DNA of 64,000 bases from an uncultured Tenacibaculum sp. (GTDB lineage Bacteria; Bacteroidota; Bacteroidia; Flavobacteriales; Flavobacteriaceae). Numbering within the stretch: position 1 is the first letter of the stretch; each line of letters starts with the position of its first letter. Where the stretch lies: assembly GCA_947497895.1 (NCBI GenBank), contig CANMIL010000008.1, forward strand, positions 124,001-188,000. Reading direction: 5' to 3'. The notes beneath the pieces are model-generated. The model ran no database searches and was not told where the DNA came from. It was given only the letters and a program-made list of their open reading frames with translations. Below, one piece after another: positions 52,832 to 62,828 of this stretch. Both the position numbers and the translations under genes were made by a program.

Positions 52832-52865
52832 TTTTTATAGTTTTTTCGACTAAACGCTATAAAAA
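52832..52865. promoter_or_regulatory. Inverted repeat upstream of nagB
   Basis: TTTTTATAG (52832-52840) and CTATAAAAA (52857-52865) form a perfect 9-bp inverted repeat with a 16-base spacer, about 55 bases upstream of nagB. It lies clear of the SusD terminator and suits an operator for a dimeric repressor. No matching regulator gene is adjacent. Confidence 0.45.
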
Positions 52866-52867
52866 TG

Positions 52868-52906
52868 CCACTAAAAACAATCGAGAATGCGTTTACATTC
52901 TCGATT
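52868..52906 (-). terminator. Terminator of the second SusCD unit
   Basis: An 11-bp stem AATCGAGAATG / CATTCTCGATT (52879-52889 with 52896-52906) with a 6-base loop is followed on the minus strand by TTGTTTTTAG. Confidence 0.85.
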
Positions 52907-52926
52907 ATCTTAACAAAGTTTAATAA

Positions 52927-54516
52927 TTAGAAGTTTGCGTTTCCGGTATCCCACCAAAGGCGAGTTCCTCCGTTATCTGGTCCATTTAAATGGTTTACTC
53001 CAGTTTGAACTCCTTCTGGGTTACCATCGTATTCTGACCTAACAAAATTAATTCTTCTAATAAATTCTTCTGTACTTATCAGTCCCCCACTATTATTAAT
53101 CACTACAGGGAATAATTTTGGATATCCTGTTCTTCTAAACTCACTCCAAGCTTCCTGACCATCAGGGAACATTGCGATCCATTTTTGGGTTATAATTTTT
53201 TCTAGTTTCGCTTCATTATCTAATGCATCATCCCACATTACAGTTGCTGTTCCCAAATAAGGAGAATCCGCATCTACATTATTGGTTGCATTATTAGGAT
53301 CAACGTAAGGAGCTGGTACTTTTGTGTCATCAGCTAAATACGTATCAACATTAGCCGCGCCATGTTGTGCAAAAGACGTTCTTACTCCTGATTCATATAA
53401 GTCCGAAGCAGTACCTTGCATATCCCATCCTCTTAATACTCCTTCAGCACGTAAGAAGTAAACTTCTGCTGCTGTCATCCAAGTAATTTGATTGGTATTT
53501 ATAACCTCTCCAAGTGGAGAAAAAGTTACATAATCCGCTTTGGCTGCAATATCAATACCATTTCTAATTCCTTTATATTCACCAGCAACAACCTCTGAAG
53601 GTTCAAAATAAGTTGATACCCTTGGGTCTTCATATCCAACTAAAATAGATTCCATTGGCGCTCCCATACGGATATCATTCCAACCCGAATTGATTGTAAT
53701 TAAAGGATGAGAAAATGAAGCTGAGTTTACTACTGCATTATCAGTATTCGAAGTCATTACTCCAATTGGATGAGACACTGCTTTTTCAGCTTCTGTCTTC
53801 GCCAATCCAGGATTCACTTTTGAAATTCGAACTGCTAATCTCAATCTTAATGAGTTCGCAAACTTAACCCACTGTGAATAATTACCGCTATACAAGGTGA
53901 AATCAGTATCACCAAACGCTGAAGTTTCTCCATTATTAACCCTAGTGGTTAATTCATCTACAGCAATATCAAGCTCTTCAAAGAACTTCATATAAACTGC
54001 CTCTTGCGAATCGTAAGGAATCAATGCATCTTCTGTACCAAAAGCCGAATACACAATTGGACCATAAATATCGGTCAATCTATGCATTGCTTCAACCTTA
54101 ATAATTAATGACCAAGCATAAAACTGAGGATACTCAGTTTCCGCTCTTTGCTTAACTCTTAAGGCGTTACTCATAACTTGAGTATACGCTATACTCCAAG
54201 GAAAATTATTCCACCCATCAACCAATGCATAATTCATGTTATTGATATTACTTGCAAAAGGTGTTGGTGGCATCATATATCCAGAATATACATCTCCAAT
54301 TAAATTTTGTTGTAATTGAGTTTGCCAAGCTGGATCATAGGTATAGACATTATTAATCATAGGACCAAATAATCCTCTAACATGATTAAAATCTTGTTCT
54401 AATTGTTCATTTGTAAAACCAGTACTATTCGTATTGAGTTCTTCAAATCTGCTCGTACAGCTAGAAATAATAACAGCTGAACTAACAATAGCTAATATAT
54501 ACTTGTTAAATTTCAT
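52927..54516 (-). CDS. susD: SusD/RagB-family outer-membrane glycan-binding lipoprotein
   Basis: The 529-residue lipoprotein (lipobox ISSC, Cys20) belongs to the SusD-like group, starting SRFEELNTNSTGFT after the lipid cysteine and carrying helical TPR-like repeats. It would sit over the SusC channel and bind the incoming oligosaccharide. It follows its SusC partner after ten bases. Location beside nagB and GH20 suggests an amino-sugar oligomer as ligand. Confidence 0.92.
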   Translation of the reverse strand: MKFNKYILAIVSSAVIISSCTSRFEELNTNSTGFTNEQLEQDFNHVRGLFGPMINNVYTYDPAWQTQLQQNLIGDVYSGYMMPPTPFASNINNMNYALVDGWNNFPWSIAYTQVMSNALRVKQRAETEYPQFYAWSLIIKVEAMHRLTDIYGPIVYSAFGTEDALIPYDSQEAVYMKFFEELDIAVDELTTRVNNGETSAFGDTDFTLYSGNYSQWVKFANSLRLRLAVRISKVNPGLAKTEAEKAVSHPIGVMTSNTDNAVVNSASFSHPLITINSGWNDIRMGAPMESILVGYEDPRVSTYFEPSEVVAGEYKGIRNGIDIAAKADYVTFSPLGEVINTNQITWMTAAEVYFLRAEGVLRGWDMQGTASDLYESGVRTSFAQHGAANVDTYLADDTKVPAPYVDPNNATNNVDADSPYLGTATVMWDDALDNEAKLEKIITQKWIAMFPDGQEAWSEFRRTGYPKLFPVVINNSGGLISTEEFIRRINFVRSEYDGNPEGVQTGVNHLNGPDNGGTRLWWDTGNANF

Positions 54517-54525
54517 TTTTACTAA

Positions 54526-57500
54526 TTAAAAAGTTAAATTAATATTAACACCAATACTTCTCATAGATGGTTGTCCAAAAACATCCACCCCTTGTAATCC
54601 TTCTCCAGTACTTAATGAAATATTCGGATCGAATGGCGCCTCTTTATACAAGAAGAATAAGTTTCTTGCAATAAGAGAAATGTTAGCTGACTTTACAATA
54701 TTTGACTGAAGATTCAATTTATATCCTAATGAAAGTTCTCTTAAACTCACATTTGTTGCATCATAAACATATTCTCCTAAAGCACCAGCTCTATCACCAA
54801 TAGTTTCATAATATCTTCTTGCATCATATAACCCAGTGAAAGGACTACCATCTGCATTAACTGCATTAATAGCTACTCCGCCTGCATTTCTTGCATCAGC
54901 AGTTACTTGAGAAACTCCGTAATTATCCAATAAACCTTGAGTAACACTTAATACTTCTCCTCCAAAACGCGAATCTATTAAAAAGCTAAATGTTAAGTTT
55001 TTATAAGAAAAAGTATTCGATAAACCTAAAGTAAAATCAGGCTGAACGTTACCTACATCTTGAAATTCTGTTTTTTGAAGGTTACCATCAGCATCTAACT
55101 GAATATTTCCATTTTCATCTCTTAAAAGACTTTGCGCTTCAATAACCCCAAAAGGTTTTCCATTTTCAAGAATATATTGGTATCCGTTAACACCTCTATC
55201 AGTTAAAACAATTCTACCTCCTAAACGCTCAGGTATATCTGTTACTTCACTGGTGTTTTTTGCAAGGTTTGCAGTTACATTCCAAGTAAAATCCTCAGTT
55301 ACTATTGGCTTTCCAGTTACACCTAATTCGATTCCTGAATTATTAATTACTGATCCGTTAAATGCATACAATGATGCTCCAAAAGGATTTGTTGCTGGTG
55401 CTGGAACCGTGATTAACTGATTTGATGTTTTCGTGTTATAGTAAGTAAACTCGAATCCAAATCTGTTATCAAAAAATCTCCAATCTGTACCTATCTCAAA
55501 AGATCTTTGTCTTTCAGGCTTTATACTTGCTCCTGGCTCAACTACAGTTGTCTGAAAATTAAAATCAGCAGCATTCAATAAGTTTACTGGTGTTGTAATA
55601 AAACTAGGAATATCATTACCTACCTCTGCATAAGAAAATCTCACTTTAGCGAAATTAATAAAATCAGGCAACTCAGTCATTTCACTAATAACACCTGTTA
55701 CACCAACCGATGGGTAGAAAAACGAGAAACTATCAGTATTTGCGAATGTTGAAGACCAATCATTCCTTGCAGAAAGATCTAGGAATAACATCTCTTTATA
55801 ACCTAACGTTACATTTCCAAAAACAGATTGAATTTCTTTTTCCATACCTAATGTTTCAGAAAGACCATTAGGGCTTAAAAAGTTACTTATATTGAACCAG
55901 TTTGCAAACTTCAATCCTTCAGTCGCTCCAATACCTGAATCAAATCCTTTAGCTCTTCCTAAGTTAAAGTTTGTAACACTTGTTCCAATAGTAGCATCTA
56001 AATTAAGATCTTCATTTACTGGAGTTGATATTAAAGCAATTAAATCAGCATACATTTGAGTACTTTCAGATTCGTTTCTTATAAAACGACCATTCTGATG
56101 AGATAATAATGCTCTTGTACCTGCATGGATTTTTCTATCGAAAGTATAAAATTGCTTATCATAGCTCATTCTAGATCTAAGTTTTAACCAATCATTTACT
56201 TCATATCCTAAAGCAGTTGATAAAACAACTCTTTCATTTGTATCTGCAGTTTGATTTCTGTTGGCAACCCAGTATGGATTTTGACCTATTTCTGATTCTA
56301 TCCAATTAGGGTTTGGCCCATATAAATTTCTTGTAGTATCAAATACTTCATAATTGTTCTCTAGATCATTCCAGTCCATTCCATTTGGCCCTAAATACAA
56401 ACCTACCAATGGATTAAAGTACAAACCGTTACCTGGCCTGTTATTAACTTTCTGAGTAGTTAAATTTGCAGAAGCATCTACACTTAACTTATCATCAAAG
56501 AATTTCATTGTTTCCTTGATATTGAAGTTGTGCTTATTTATACTATTATTTACACTAACTCCTTCTCCTGTAGTATTTGCATAAGACAAATATGTTTGCG
56601 CTTTGTCATTACCAGCAGATAAAGAAACTGAAGTGATTTGAGTGTGTCCAGTGCTGAAAAAATCATCTACGTGATCAGCAACAGATTGCTTAACTCCCCA
56701 GCTTTTATCAGATCCAGCTTCACCAATATACTCTGTTTGAAACTCTGGCATAAAAGCAACTGATTCAAAAGTTGTATTCGAAGACACTTTAACTACAGCT
56801 TTACCACTTTTCCCTGATTTCGTTGTAATTAAGATAACCCCGTTAGCACCTTGTGCTCCGTATAACGCTGATGCAGAAGCACCTTTCAAAACAGTCATAC
56901 TCTCAACATCATCAGGATTAATTAAAGAAATTGCATCTCCGCTATCTCTGTTCCCTCCATTAATATCACCAAAAACACTATTTGGCTGGTTAATTGTATT
57001 GTTTAACATAGGTACTCCATCGATTACATATAAAGGCTGATTGTTTCTTGTTGAAGAGCTACCTCTAATAACAACCTTTACCGAACCTCCTGCACCAGAA
57101 GAACTACGATTTACTGTTAAACCCGAAATTTTTCCAGATAAACTGTTTACAGGGTTCACATCCTGTACTTTTGTTAATTCATCCCCTTTTAAGTCTTGAG
57201 CTGCGTAGGTAAGTGACTTTCGAGTTTTTTTAATTCCCAAAGCGGTAACAACCACTTCATTTAAAACATTTGAATCCTCGAGAGCAACGTTTAATGTTTC
57301 TTGATTTGAAACAATAATTGACTGAGTTTTCATTCCAACGTAGGTGAAAAGTAAAACATCTCCAACTGAAGCTTTGATTTGATATTTCCCATCGAAATCA
57401 GTTTCAACCCCCTTTAATGTCCCCTTGATTATTACCCCTACACCTGGAAGGGGTGCTCCATCATTTTTTGATGTAACAACTCCTGAAATCGTTTTCTCTT

Positions 57501-57567
57501 GAGCCACCATTAAATGGGTTAGCAGAAAAGAAAAACATAACAGCAGTAAAATTTTACTATTTTTCAT
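54526..57567 (-). CDS. susC: SusC/RagA-family TonB-dependent outer-membrane transporter (second pair)
   Basis: The 1013-residue protein has a signal peptide ending in MVAQ, a carboxypeptidase-regulatory-like domain (about 24-110; GVVTSKNDGAPLPGVGVI), a plug domain with LNEVVVTALGI and SLSGKISGLTVN, and a 22-strand barrel ending in an aromatic residue (INLTF). It imports oligosaccharides using TonB energy. Its first 110 residues and the 32 bases upstream of its start closely match the other SusC in the window, while the barrel differs, implying a different substrate. Confidence 0.95.
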   Translation of the reverse strand: MKNSKILLLLCFSFLLTHLMVAQEKTISGVVTSKNDGAPLPGVGVIIKGTLKGVETDFDGKYQIKASVGDVLLFTYVGMKTQSIIVSNQETLNVALEDSNVLNEVVVTALGIKKTRKSLTYAAQDLKGDELTKVQDVNPVNSLSGKISGLTVNRSSSGAGGSVKVVIRGSSSTRNNQPLYVIDGVPMLNNTINQPNSVFGDINGGNRDSGDAISLINPDDVESMTVLKGASASALYGAQGANGVILITTKSGKSGKAVVKVSSNTTFESVAFMPEFQTEYIGEAGSDKSWGVKQSVADHVDDFFSTGHTQITSVSLSAGNDKAQTYLSYANTTGEGVSVNNSINKHNFNIKETMKFFDDKLSVDASANLTTQKVNNRPGNGLYFNPLVGLYLGPNGMDWNDLENNYEVFDTTRNLYGPNPNWIESEIGQNPYWVANRNQTADTNERVVLSTALGYEVNDWLKLRSRMSYDKQFYTFDRKIHAGTRALLSHQNGRFIRNESESTQMYADLIALISTPVNEDLNLDATIGTSVTNFNLGRAKGFDSGIGATEGLKFANWFNISNFLSPNGLSETLGMEKEIQSVFGNVTLGYKEMLFLDLSARNDWSSTFANTDSFSFFYPSVGVTGVISEMTELPDFINFAKVRFSYAEVGNDIPSFITTPVNLLNAADFNFQTTVVEPGASIKPERQRSFEIGTDWRFFDNRFGFEFTYYNTKTSNQLITVPAPATNPFGASLYAFNGSVINNSGIELGVTGKPIVTEDFTWNVTANLAKNTSEVTDIPERLGGRIVLTDRGVNGYQYILENGKPFGVIEAQSLLRDENGNIQLDADGNLQKTEFQDVGNVQPDFTLGLSNTFSYKNLTFSFLIDSRFGGEVLSVTQGLLDNYGVSQVTADARNAGGVAINAVNADGSPFTGLYDARRYYETIGDRAGALGEYVYDATNVSLRELSLGYKLNLQSNIVKSANISLIARNLFFLYKEAPFDPNISLSTGEGLQGVDVFGQPSMRSIGVNINLTF

Positions 57568-57915
57568 GAATAAGTTAATTAATTATTTGTTAAAGTTATA
57601 GAGTTAAGAAAATGTTAAAAAAAAATACATCTAAACAACAGTAATAAAACAATAAACGACGTCATTTTAGGTACAAACAACATTTTGTATTTTACACAAA
57701 AAACACAGTGAGCGCCAGTGTTTTAACACCAAAACCGTATACTTTAAATTATTTTAACATTAAAAAAAAGAAAACCCCTTGTTTAGATATAAAAAAATTG
57801 CATTATCATTACTTTTAAGAAGACTTTTGAAAATTTAACAAAAAAAATCGGGAACAGACAAAACTGTTCCCGATTTCAAAGGAAATTTAAAGTATATGAT
57901 ACTTAAATTTATTTC
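57568..57915. other. Gap between the two SusCD units, with shared susC leader
   Basis: Bases 57568-57599 (just upstream of susC) match 62625-62657 before the first susC, with one substitution and one indel. No TAnnTTTG element is apparent on the minus strand. The terminator of the first pair is at 57835-57876. Nothing else is seen. Confidence 0.55.
57835..57876 (-). terminator. Terminator of the first SusCD unit
   Basis: A perfect 13-bp stem AAATCGGGAACAG / CTGTTCCCGATTT (57845-57857 with 57864-57876) has a 6-base loop and eight T on the minus strand. Confidence 0.92.
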
Positions 57916-59454
57916 TTAGTTAACATCCCACCATAAAGCTGTACTCATAACATCATCTCCTTGAAGGGCTATTGCAGCTGTTACATTTACTAAGTTAGAT
58001 GTAATTTCTGTTGTTGAATAAGGTAGTCTTTTAGGCACATTTCCGTTATTAGGAGCAGAAACCCAAAACACAGTATTATCAGTAAGCCCAGGAATTAAAT
58101 CAGTTCGTCTAACTAAACTCCACCCTTCATAACCATTAGTTATTGAAGCCAACCATCTTTGATTAAACACTTGTTGTAATTGCTCATCGTTACTTCCTGA
58201 TAAAATAGTAACTGGCTCAACTCCTACGAATCCAGCATCGCTTGCTCCCCAAAAGTTGACACTAGCTCTAATACCTTCTTGATATAAATTATTAGCATCT
58301 CCTCCATAACCTAGTAAAGCAGCCTCTGCCTGTAAGAAATATGATTCAGCAGCCGTTATCACCATTACAGGTGCTTGATTTTCGATATCGGTTAACGAAG
58401 TACCTATAATTTTCTCTGTTGGCTTAGAAACATCATCCCAAGCCGGAGCAGTTCTTATGTTTACATAACTTCCTTGGTAACCTCCATTTTCAGAAACTCC
58501 AGCGATCTCAGTTAACCTAGGATCATTATTATCTCTTAATAAACTTATGAATCTCTCTGTGAAGGTCCACTTCGAACCTCTTCCGCCGAATCCCCAATAA
58601 ACATCTTCAAAACCTCCATCAAGGTGTGATTGAATTAGAGACGTTCTAGATCTAAGTAAAGATGCCTCAGATGCCATATCTATTAAAGGATTGTTGACAC
58701 AGTCGTTAATTACACCATCAATAAACGCCTGTTCTCCATTAGCTATAAATGCATCTCTACCTCTTAAAGCCATTCTTAACCTTAAGGTATTCGCGAACCT
58801 TTTCCATTTTTGAGGATCTCCTGAATAAACAAAATCTCCTTCAGCCCCATCAATAACAGCAGTAGACGCTCCAATTTTATTCATTTGAACTTTCAAGTCC
58901 TCAATAATCAACTTGTAAATTTCGTGCTGTGTATTATAAGTAGGGTTATTCACCTCTAACTCAGCAACAGTTACATCTTCGTAAGGAATACTTCCATAGA
59001 TATCGGTCATTTTTTGGTAAAAGAAAGACATTAATATCTTAGCCATTGCCTGACCATTGGTATCATTTATCTCATTATACTTGATAAGTAAATTTCTTAA
59101 ATTAATACCACTCTTCTTAAAAGATTGATCAAAAACGTTATTTGTCCAACCTTGATTATTCGCGTAAGCATCTCCACCTGCCCACCAACTACCAACAACA
59201 TTTGTTGTAAACTGATTTGCAAACTGTGAAGCATACAATAAATTACCCCTCCAAGTAACGAATCTTGGCTCAGCTAATACATAATACTGAACACCTCCTA
59301 ATATAGCCTTTGCGTCGGCATCAGTTGGAAGGTTTGGATTTGTATTTATTTCCTCAAAATCACCTGTACATGATGAAACAAAAACACCAAGTAACAATAC
59401 CCCCATACCTTTCGATATGAACGATTTTATATTCTTTTTTATTTTTAATGTCAT
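57916..59454 (-). CDS. susD: SusD/RagB-family outer-membrane glycan-binding lipoprotein (first pair)
   Basis: The 512-residue lipoprotein has a long charged N-terminus, then the lipobox VSSC, then TGDFEEINTNPN, typical of the SusD-like group. Internal motifs such as RFANTLRLRMALRGRD fit the family. It follows its SusC partner after 23 bases and ends at a strong terminator. It shares only family-level similarity with the other SusD here, which supports a different ligand. Confidence 0.92.
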   Translation of the reverse strand: MTLKIKKNIKSFISKGMGVLLLGVFVSSCTGDFEEINTNPNLPTDADAKAILGGVQYYVLAEPRFVTWRGNLLYASQFANQFTTNVVGSWWAGGDAYANNQGWTNNVFDQSFKKSGINLRNLLIKYNEINDTNGQAMAKILMSFFYQKMTDIYGSIPYEDVTVAELEVNNPTYNTQHEIYKLIIEDLKVQMNKIGASTAVIDGAEGDFVYSGDPQKWKRFANTLRLRMALRGRDAFIANGEQAFIDGVINDCVNNPLIDMASEASLLRSRTSLIQSHLDGGFEDVYWGFGGRGSKWTFTERFISLLRDNNDPRLTEIAGVSENGGYQGSYVNIRTAPAWDDVSKPTEKIIGTSLTDIENQAPVMVITAAESYFLQAEAALLGYGGDANNLYQEGIRASVNFWGASDAGFVGVEPVTILSGSNDEQLQQVFNQRWLASITNGYEGWSLVRRTDLIPGLTDNTVFWVSAPNNGNVPKRLPYSTTEITSNLVNVTAAIALQGDDVMSTALWWDVN

Positions 59455-59477
59455 AATATTATTTTTTAGCGCTTTTT

Positions 59478-62400
59478 TTAGAATGAAACATCAATTTTAA
59501 CACCATGGGTAGAAGTTGATGGCATATCAAAGAACTCTATACCTTGAATCGCTGTGTTAAACCCAACTTCTGGATCAAAATTCTTAGTATTCTTATGTAA
59601 AATAGCCAAGTTTCTTCCTACATAACTAATAGAAGCCGAAGAAATAGACAATTTACTTAAAAAGCTTTTTGGTAATTTATATGTTAATGACAACTGTCTT
59701 AACTTAACGAAACTACCATCCGTTATCCAATTTTCAGAAATTCCGTTTAATCTTCCGAAATAAGCACCTGGCTCAACACCTCTTGCTGCAACTTGAGGAT
59801 CTAAAACCCCTCCTTCGATTGTAGCGTTAGCTGGCACAAGTATACCGTTTCCTCCAGTATAAAACTCTCTTCCCTGAAGCGTAATTTCATCAACACCTTG
59901 AGAGGCAGCTAAACGATCTGTAAAAGAAAACACATCTCCTCCTGATCTTATGTCCAATAAGAAGTCTAATTCGAAATTTTTATATGACAAAGTATTTGTG
60001 ATACCCAATAAGAAATCTGGAGTAACATTACCAATTACGTCACTCTCTCCAACAACTGGTAAACCGTTAATATCATAAATTTTATTTCCATTTGCATCTC
60101 TACTAAAAGTAGTTCCTACTAAATCACCATATTGTCTTCCTTCAGTTGCTACTAACTGTACAACATCACTAAATTGTCTAGCAATAATAGTTGATGGTAA
60201 CCCTTCAGCCAATTCAACGATCTCATTCGTGTTCTTAGTAAAATTAAAACGAGTATTCCAAGAAAAGTCATCATTTTTAATAGGTGTTGCAGTTAACCCT
60301 ATCTCGTATCCTGAGTTATTAACTAAACCTGCATTAACCACCTTTGCTTCAGCACCTGATGTTGGAGGTAATGAAAGTTGTAAAATTTGGTTTTTAGTAT
60401 CCTTGTTATAATAAGTAAAATCAATTCCTAAACGATTATTAAAGAAACTTGCATCAAGACCAAATTCATATTCAGTTGATAATTCTGGCACTAAATTACG
60501 ATTAGGTATAACTGTTCCAGGTGCAGCTCCTTCTTCTGCTGCCCCAGGAGATAATCCAATATTCCCTAAATAAAATAATGAAAGATCATTGTAAGGAAGA
60601 GAAGATACATTATATGCAGAAGCTAATTGATATGGACTCGTTGCGTTTCCTGTCTTAGCCCAACTCGCTCTTAACTTTAAACTATTTACAGTTTCGCTTT
60701 CAATATCTAAAATATCGTGTAATAAGAAACTAGTACCTACAGATGGATAGAAAAATGAATTATTCTCTGAAGGTAATGTAGAACTCCAGTCATTTCTGGC
60801 AGTAAGCTCAACGAAAATATTATCGTTAAATCCAAATTGCATCGAACCAAAAACAGATTGAGATTCTGACTGTAATCTGGCTGTACTTGCTGTTTTGTTG
60901 GCGAAGTTATTGATAGAAAACAAAGAAGAATCTAATAATTCATTCCCTTGAATTCTATTTGACACTGCTTTATTAACAACCTTACTAGCTCCAAAAGTAG
61001 AACTAAGTGTTAAATTATCAGTTAATACTGTATTATAAGAAAGTAATAAGTCTAAGTTGTTTAAGATCGTTTTTTGATTCAACTCTACCATTCCTCCTGT
61101 TGGCGCAATATCAAACGCTCCGATAGGTTGGTAAATTCTAGCGTTATAAAAACTCTGATCTTGCGAATATCTCAATGTAGCTGATAAATCAGATGTAACA
61201 TCATATGTTGCACTTACCAAACCAACATATCTATTTTTTACATCATCATTAATTCTTGTATTTATAGCATAATAAGGGTTCATTGTAAATGCACCACCAC
61301 CATAATTATTAGGTCTACCATCAGCAGTTAAGTAATTTGCTTCTAAACTTGCATTTGAAACGTTTCTAGGCTTTAAAATTAAGCCTCTCACTGTATTTGC
61401 TTGACCGTCTGTTATATCTGGTCTATTTTCAGCGTAGTTATTCGTATATGAAATTTTTGCTTGAAGTCTTAACTTATCATTTATTTTACCAGTAGTATTT
61501 AAAGTTATAGAGTTTCTCTCAAAAGTACTTCCTCTTAAAATCGGATTATTAAGTAAGTTAGTATAAGATAATCTATAATTTGCATTTTCACTTCCTCCAG
61601 AAACACCTACAGAATTAATAAACGTTGTTCCAGTTCTATAAAAATCTTCGAATGTACCTTCACTTGCACTATATGGCTCAGTACCCACTCCATCAAATCT
61701 TGTTCTTAAACTACCATCTAATGCTGGTCCCCAACTACCTGATCTTGTTATATCATACTCTAAAGCATCCGTATCTGCATTATAAAACCCTTGTCCGTAA
61801 CTATTCTGTAATCTAGGAGAAACTAATACATTATCGAACATTGAAGAAGAACTTAACTCTACTTTTACAGCCCCAGCTTTACCTCTTTTTGTCGTTATAA
61901 CAACAACACCAGAAGCCCCTCTGTATCCGTATAAAGCCGTAGCATTACCACCTTTCAAAATATTTACAGAAGCAATATCATCTGGGTTAATATCAGATAA
62001 ACCAGTACCATAATCTAATCCTCCAGAAAAAGTTCCTTGTCCAAGACCTCCAGAATCTAAAATAACACCATCAACAACGATTAAAGGTTGATTGTTACCT
62101 GGTACTAATGAAGATATACCTCTTACATTTATCGAAGAAGAACCTGCCAATCCAGAACCATTCTGGTTAATTTGAACCCCTGTTACTCTTCCCGAAATAG
62201 CGTTAGAAACATTTGCTGTTTTAACTTTTGTAAGTTCCTCAGCCTTTACTGTTTGAATAGAATAACCAAGCTTTTTAGCCTCTTTCTTAATACCTAAAGC
62301 TGTTACAACAACTTCATTTAAAACATTTGCATCCTCTAAAGACACATCGATCTTTTCCTGATTACTGATGGTAATCGATTGGCTTTTCATTCCCACATAT

Positions 62401-62624
62401 GAAAAAACCAAGACGTCTCCAACTGAAACTTTGATCTGATACTTTCCGTCGAAATCGGTTTCGACACCTCTTAAGGTTCCTTGAATGAGCACCCCTACAC
62501 CAGGTAAAGGCATTCCGTCAGATTGAGCCGTAACGACCCCTGACAATGTTTTTTCTTGTGCACTTGCAAATTGTACAAGCAAAAAAGAAAAACACAATAG
62601 TAGTAGAATTTTACTTTTTTTCAT
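59478..62624 (-). CDS. susC: SusC/RagA-family TonB-dependent outer-membrane transporter (first pair)
   Basis: The 1048-residue protein has a signal peptide ending in FASAQ, a carboxypeptidase-regulatory-like domain (about 24-110; GVVTAQSDGMPLPGVGVL), a plug domain with NAISGRVTGVQINQNG and QPLIVVDGVIL, and a large barrel ending VKIDVSF. It should take up oligosaccharides from the surface. It is divergent from the LytS-type sensor gene across 204 bases, so that sensor may regulate it. Its N-terminus is nearly that of the second SusC. Confidence 0.95.
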   Translation of the reverse strand: MKKSKILLLLCFSFLLVQFASAQEKTLSGVVTAQSDGMPLPGVGVLIQGTLRGVETDFDGKYQIKVSVGDVLVFSYVGMKSQSITISNQEKIDVSLEDANVLNEVVVTALGIKKEAKKLGYSIQTVKAEELTKVKTANVSNAISGRVTGVQINQNGSGLAGSSSINVRGISSLVPGNNQPLIVVDGVILDSGGLGQGTFSGGLDYGTGLSDINPDDIASVNILKGGNATALYGYRGASGVVVITTKRGKAGAVKVELSSSSMFDNVLVSPRLQNSYGQGFYNADTDALEYDITRSGSWGPALDGSLRTRFDGVGTEPYSASEGTFEDFYRTGTTFINSVGVSGGSENANYRLSYTNLLNNPILRGSTFERNSITLNTTGKINDKLRLQAKISYTNNYAENRPDITDGQANTVRGLILKPRNVSNASLEANYLTADGRPNNYGGGAFTMNPYYAINTRINDDVKNRYVGLVSATYDVTSDLSATLRYSQDQSFYNARIYQPIGAFDIAPTGGMVELNQKTILNNLDLLLSYNTVLTDNLTLSSTFGASKVVNKAVSNRIQGNELLDSSLFSINNFANKTASTARLQSESQSVFGSMQFGFNDNIFVELTARNDWSSTLPSENNSFFYPSVGTSFLLHDILDIESETVNSLKLRASWAKTGNATSPYQLASAYNVSSLPYNDLSLFYLGNIGLSPGAAEEGAAPGTVIPNRNLVPELSTEYEFGLDASFFNNRLGIDFTYYNKDTKNQILQLSLPPTSGAEAKVVNAGLVNNSGYEIGLTATPIKNDDFSWNTRFNFTKNTNEIVELAEGLPSTIIARQFSDVVQLVATEGRQYGDLVGTTFSRDANGNKIYDINGLPVVGESDVIGNVTPDFLLGITNTLSYKNFELDFLLDIRSGGDVFSFTDRLAASQGVDEITLQGREFYTGGNGILVPANATIEGGVLDPQVAARGVEPGAYFGRLNGISENWITDGSFVKLRQLSLTYKLPKSFLSKLSISSASISYVGRNLAILHKNTKNFDPEVGFNTAIQGIEFFDMPSTSTHGVKIDVSF

Positions 62625-62657
62625 GAATAAGTTAATTAATTGTTTGCTTAAAGTTAT
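62625..62657 (-). repeat. susC leader sequence repeated upstream of both susC genes
   Basis: This 33-base stretch next to the start codon matches 57568-57599. Together with the similar first 110 codons, it shows that the 5' parts of the two susC genes share a recent origin or exchange. Confidence 0.6.
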
Positions 62658-62828
62658 GCGCTTCTAAAAACGCCAAAAAAATATTATATACTAACTACAC
62701 AAAATAGACAACAAACAACTGTATTTTCAGGACAACCATCTCACGATTCTTTAATGATTATTTTAATACTTGTTTCACACCAAAAAACATCTTAATTTCA
62801 CAATCCATTCACCTAACCTGAGCTTGTC

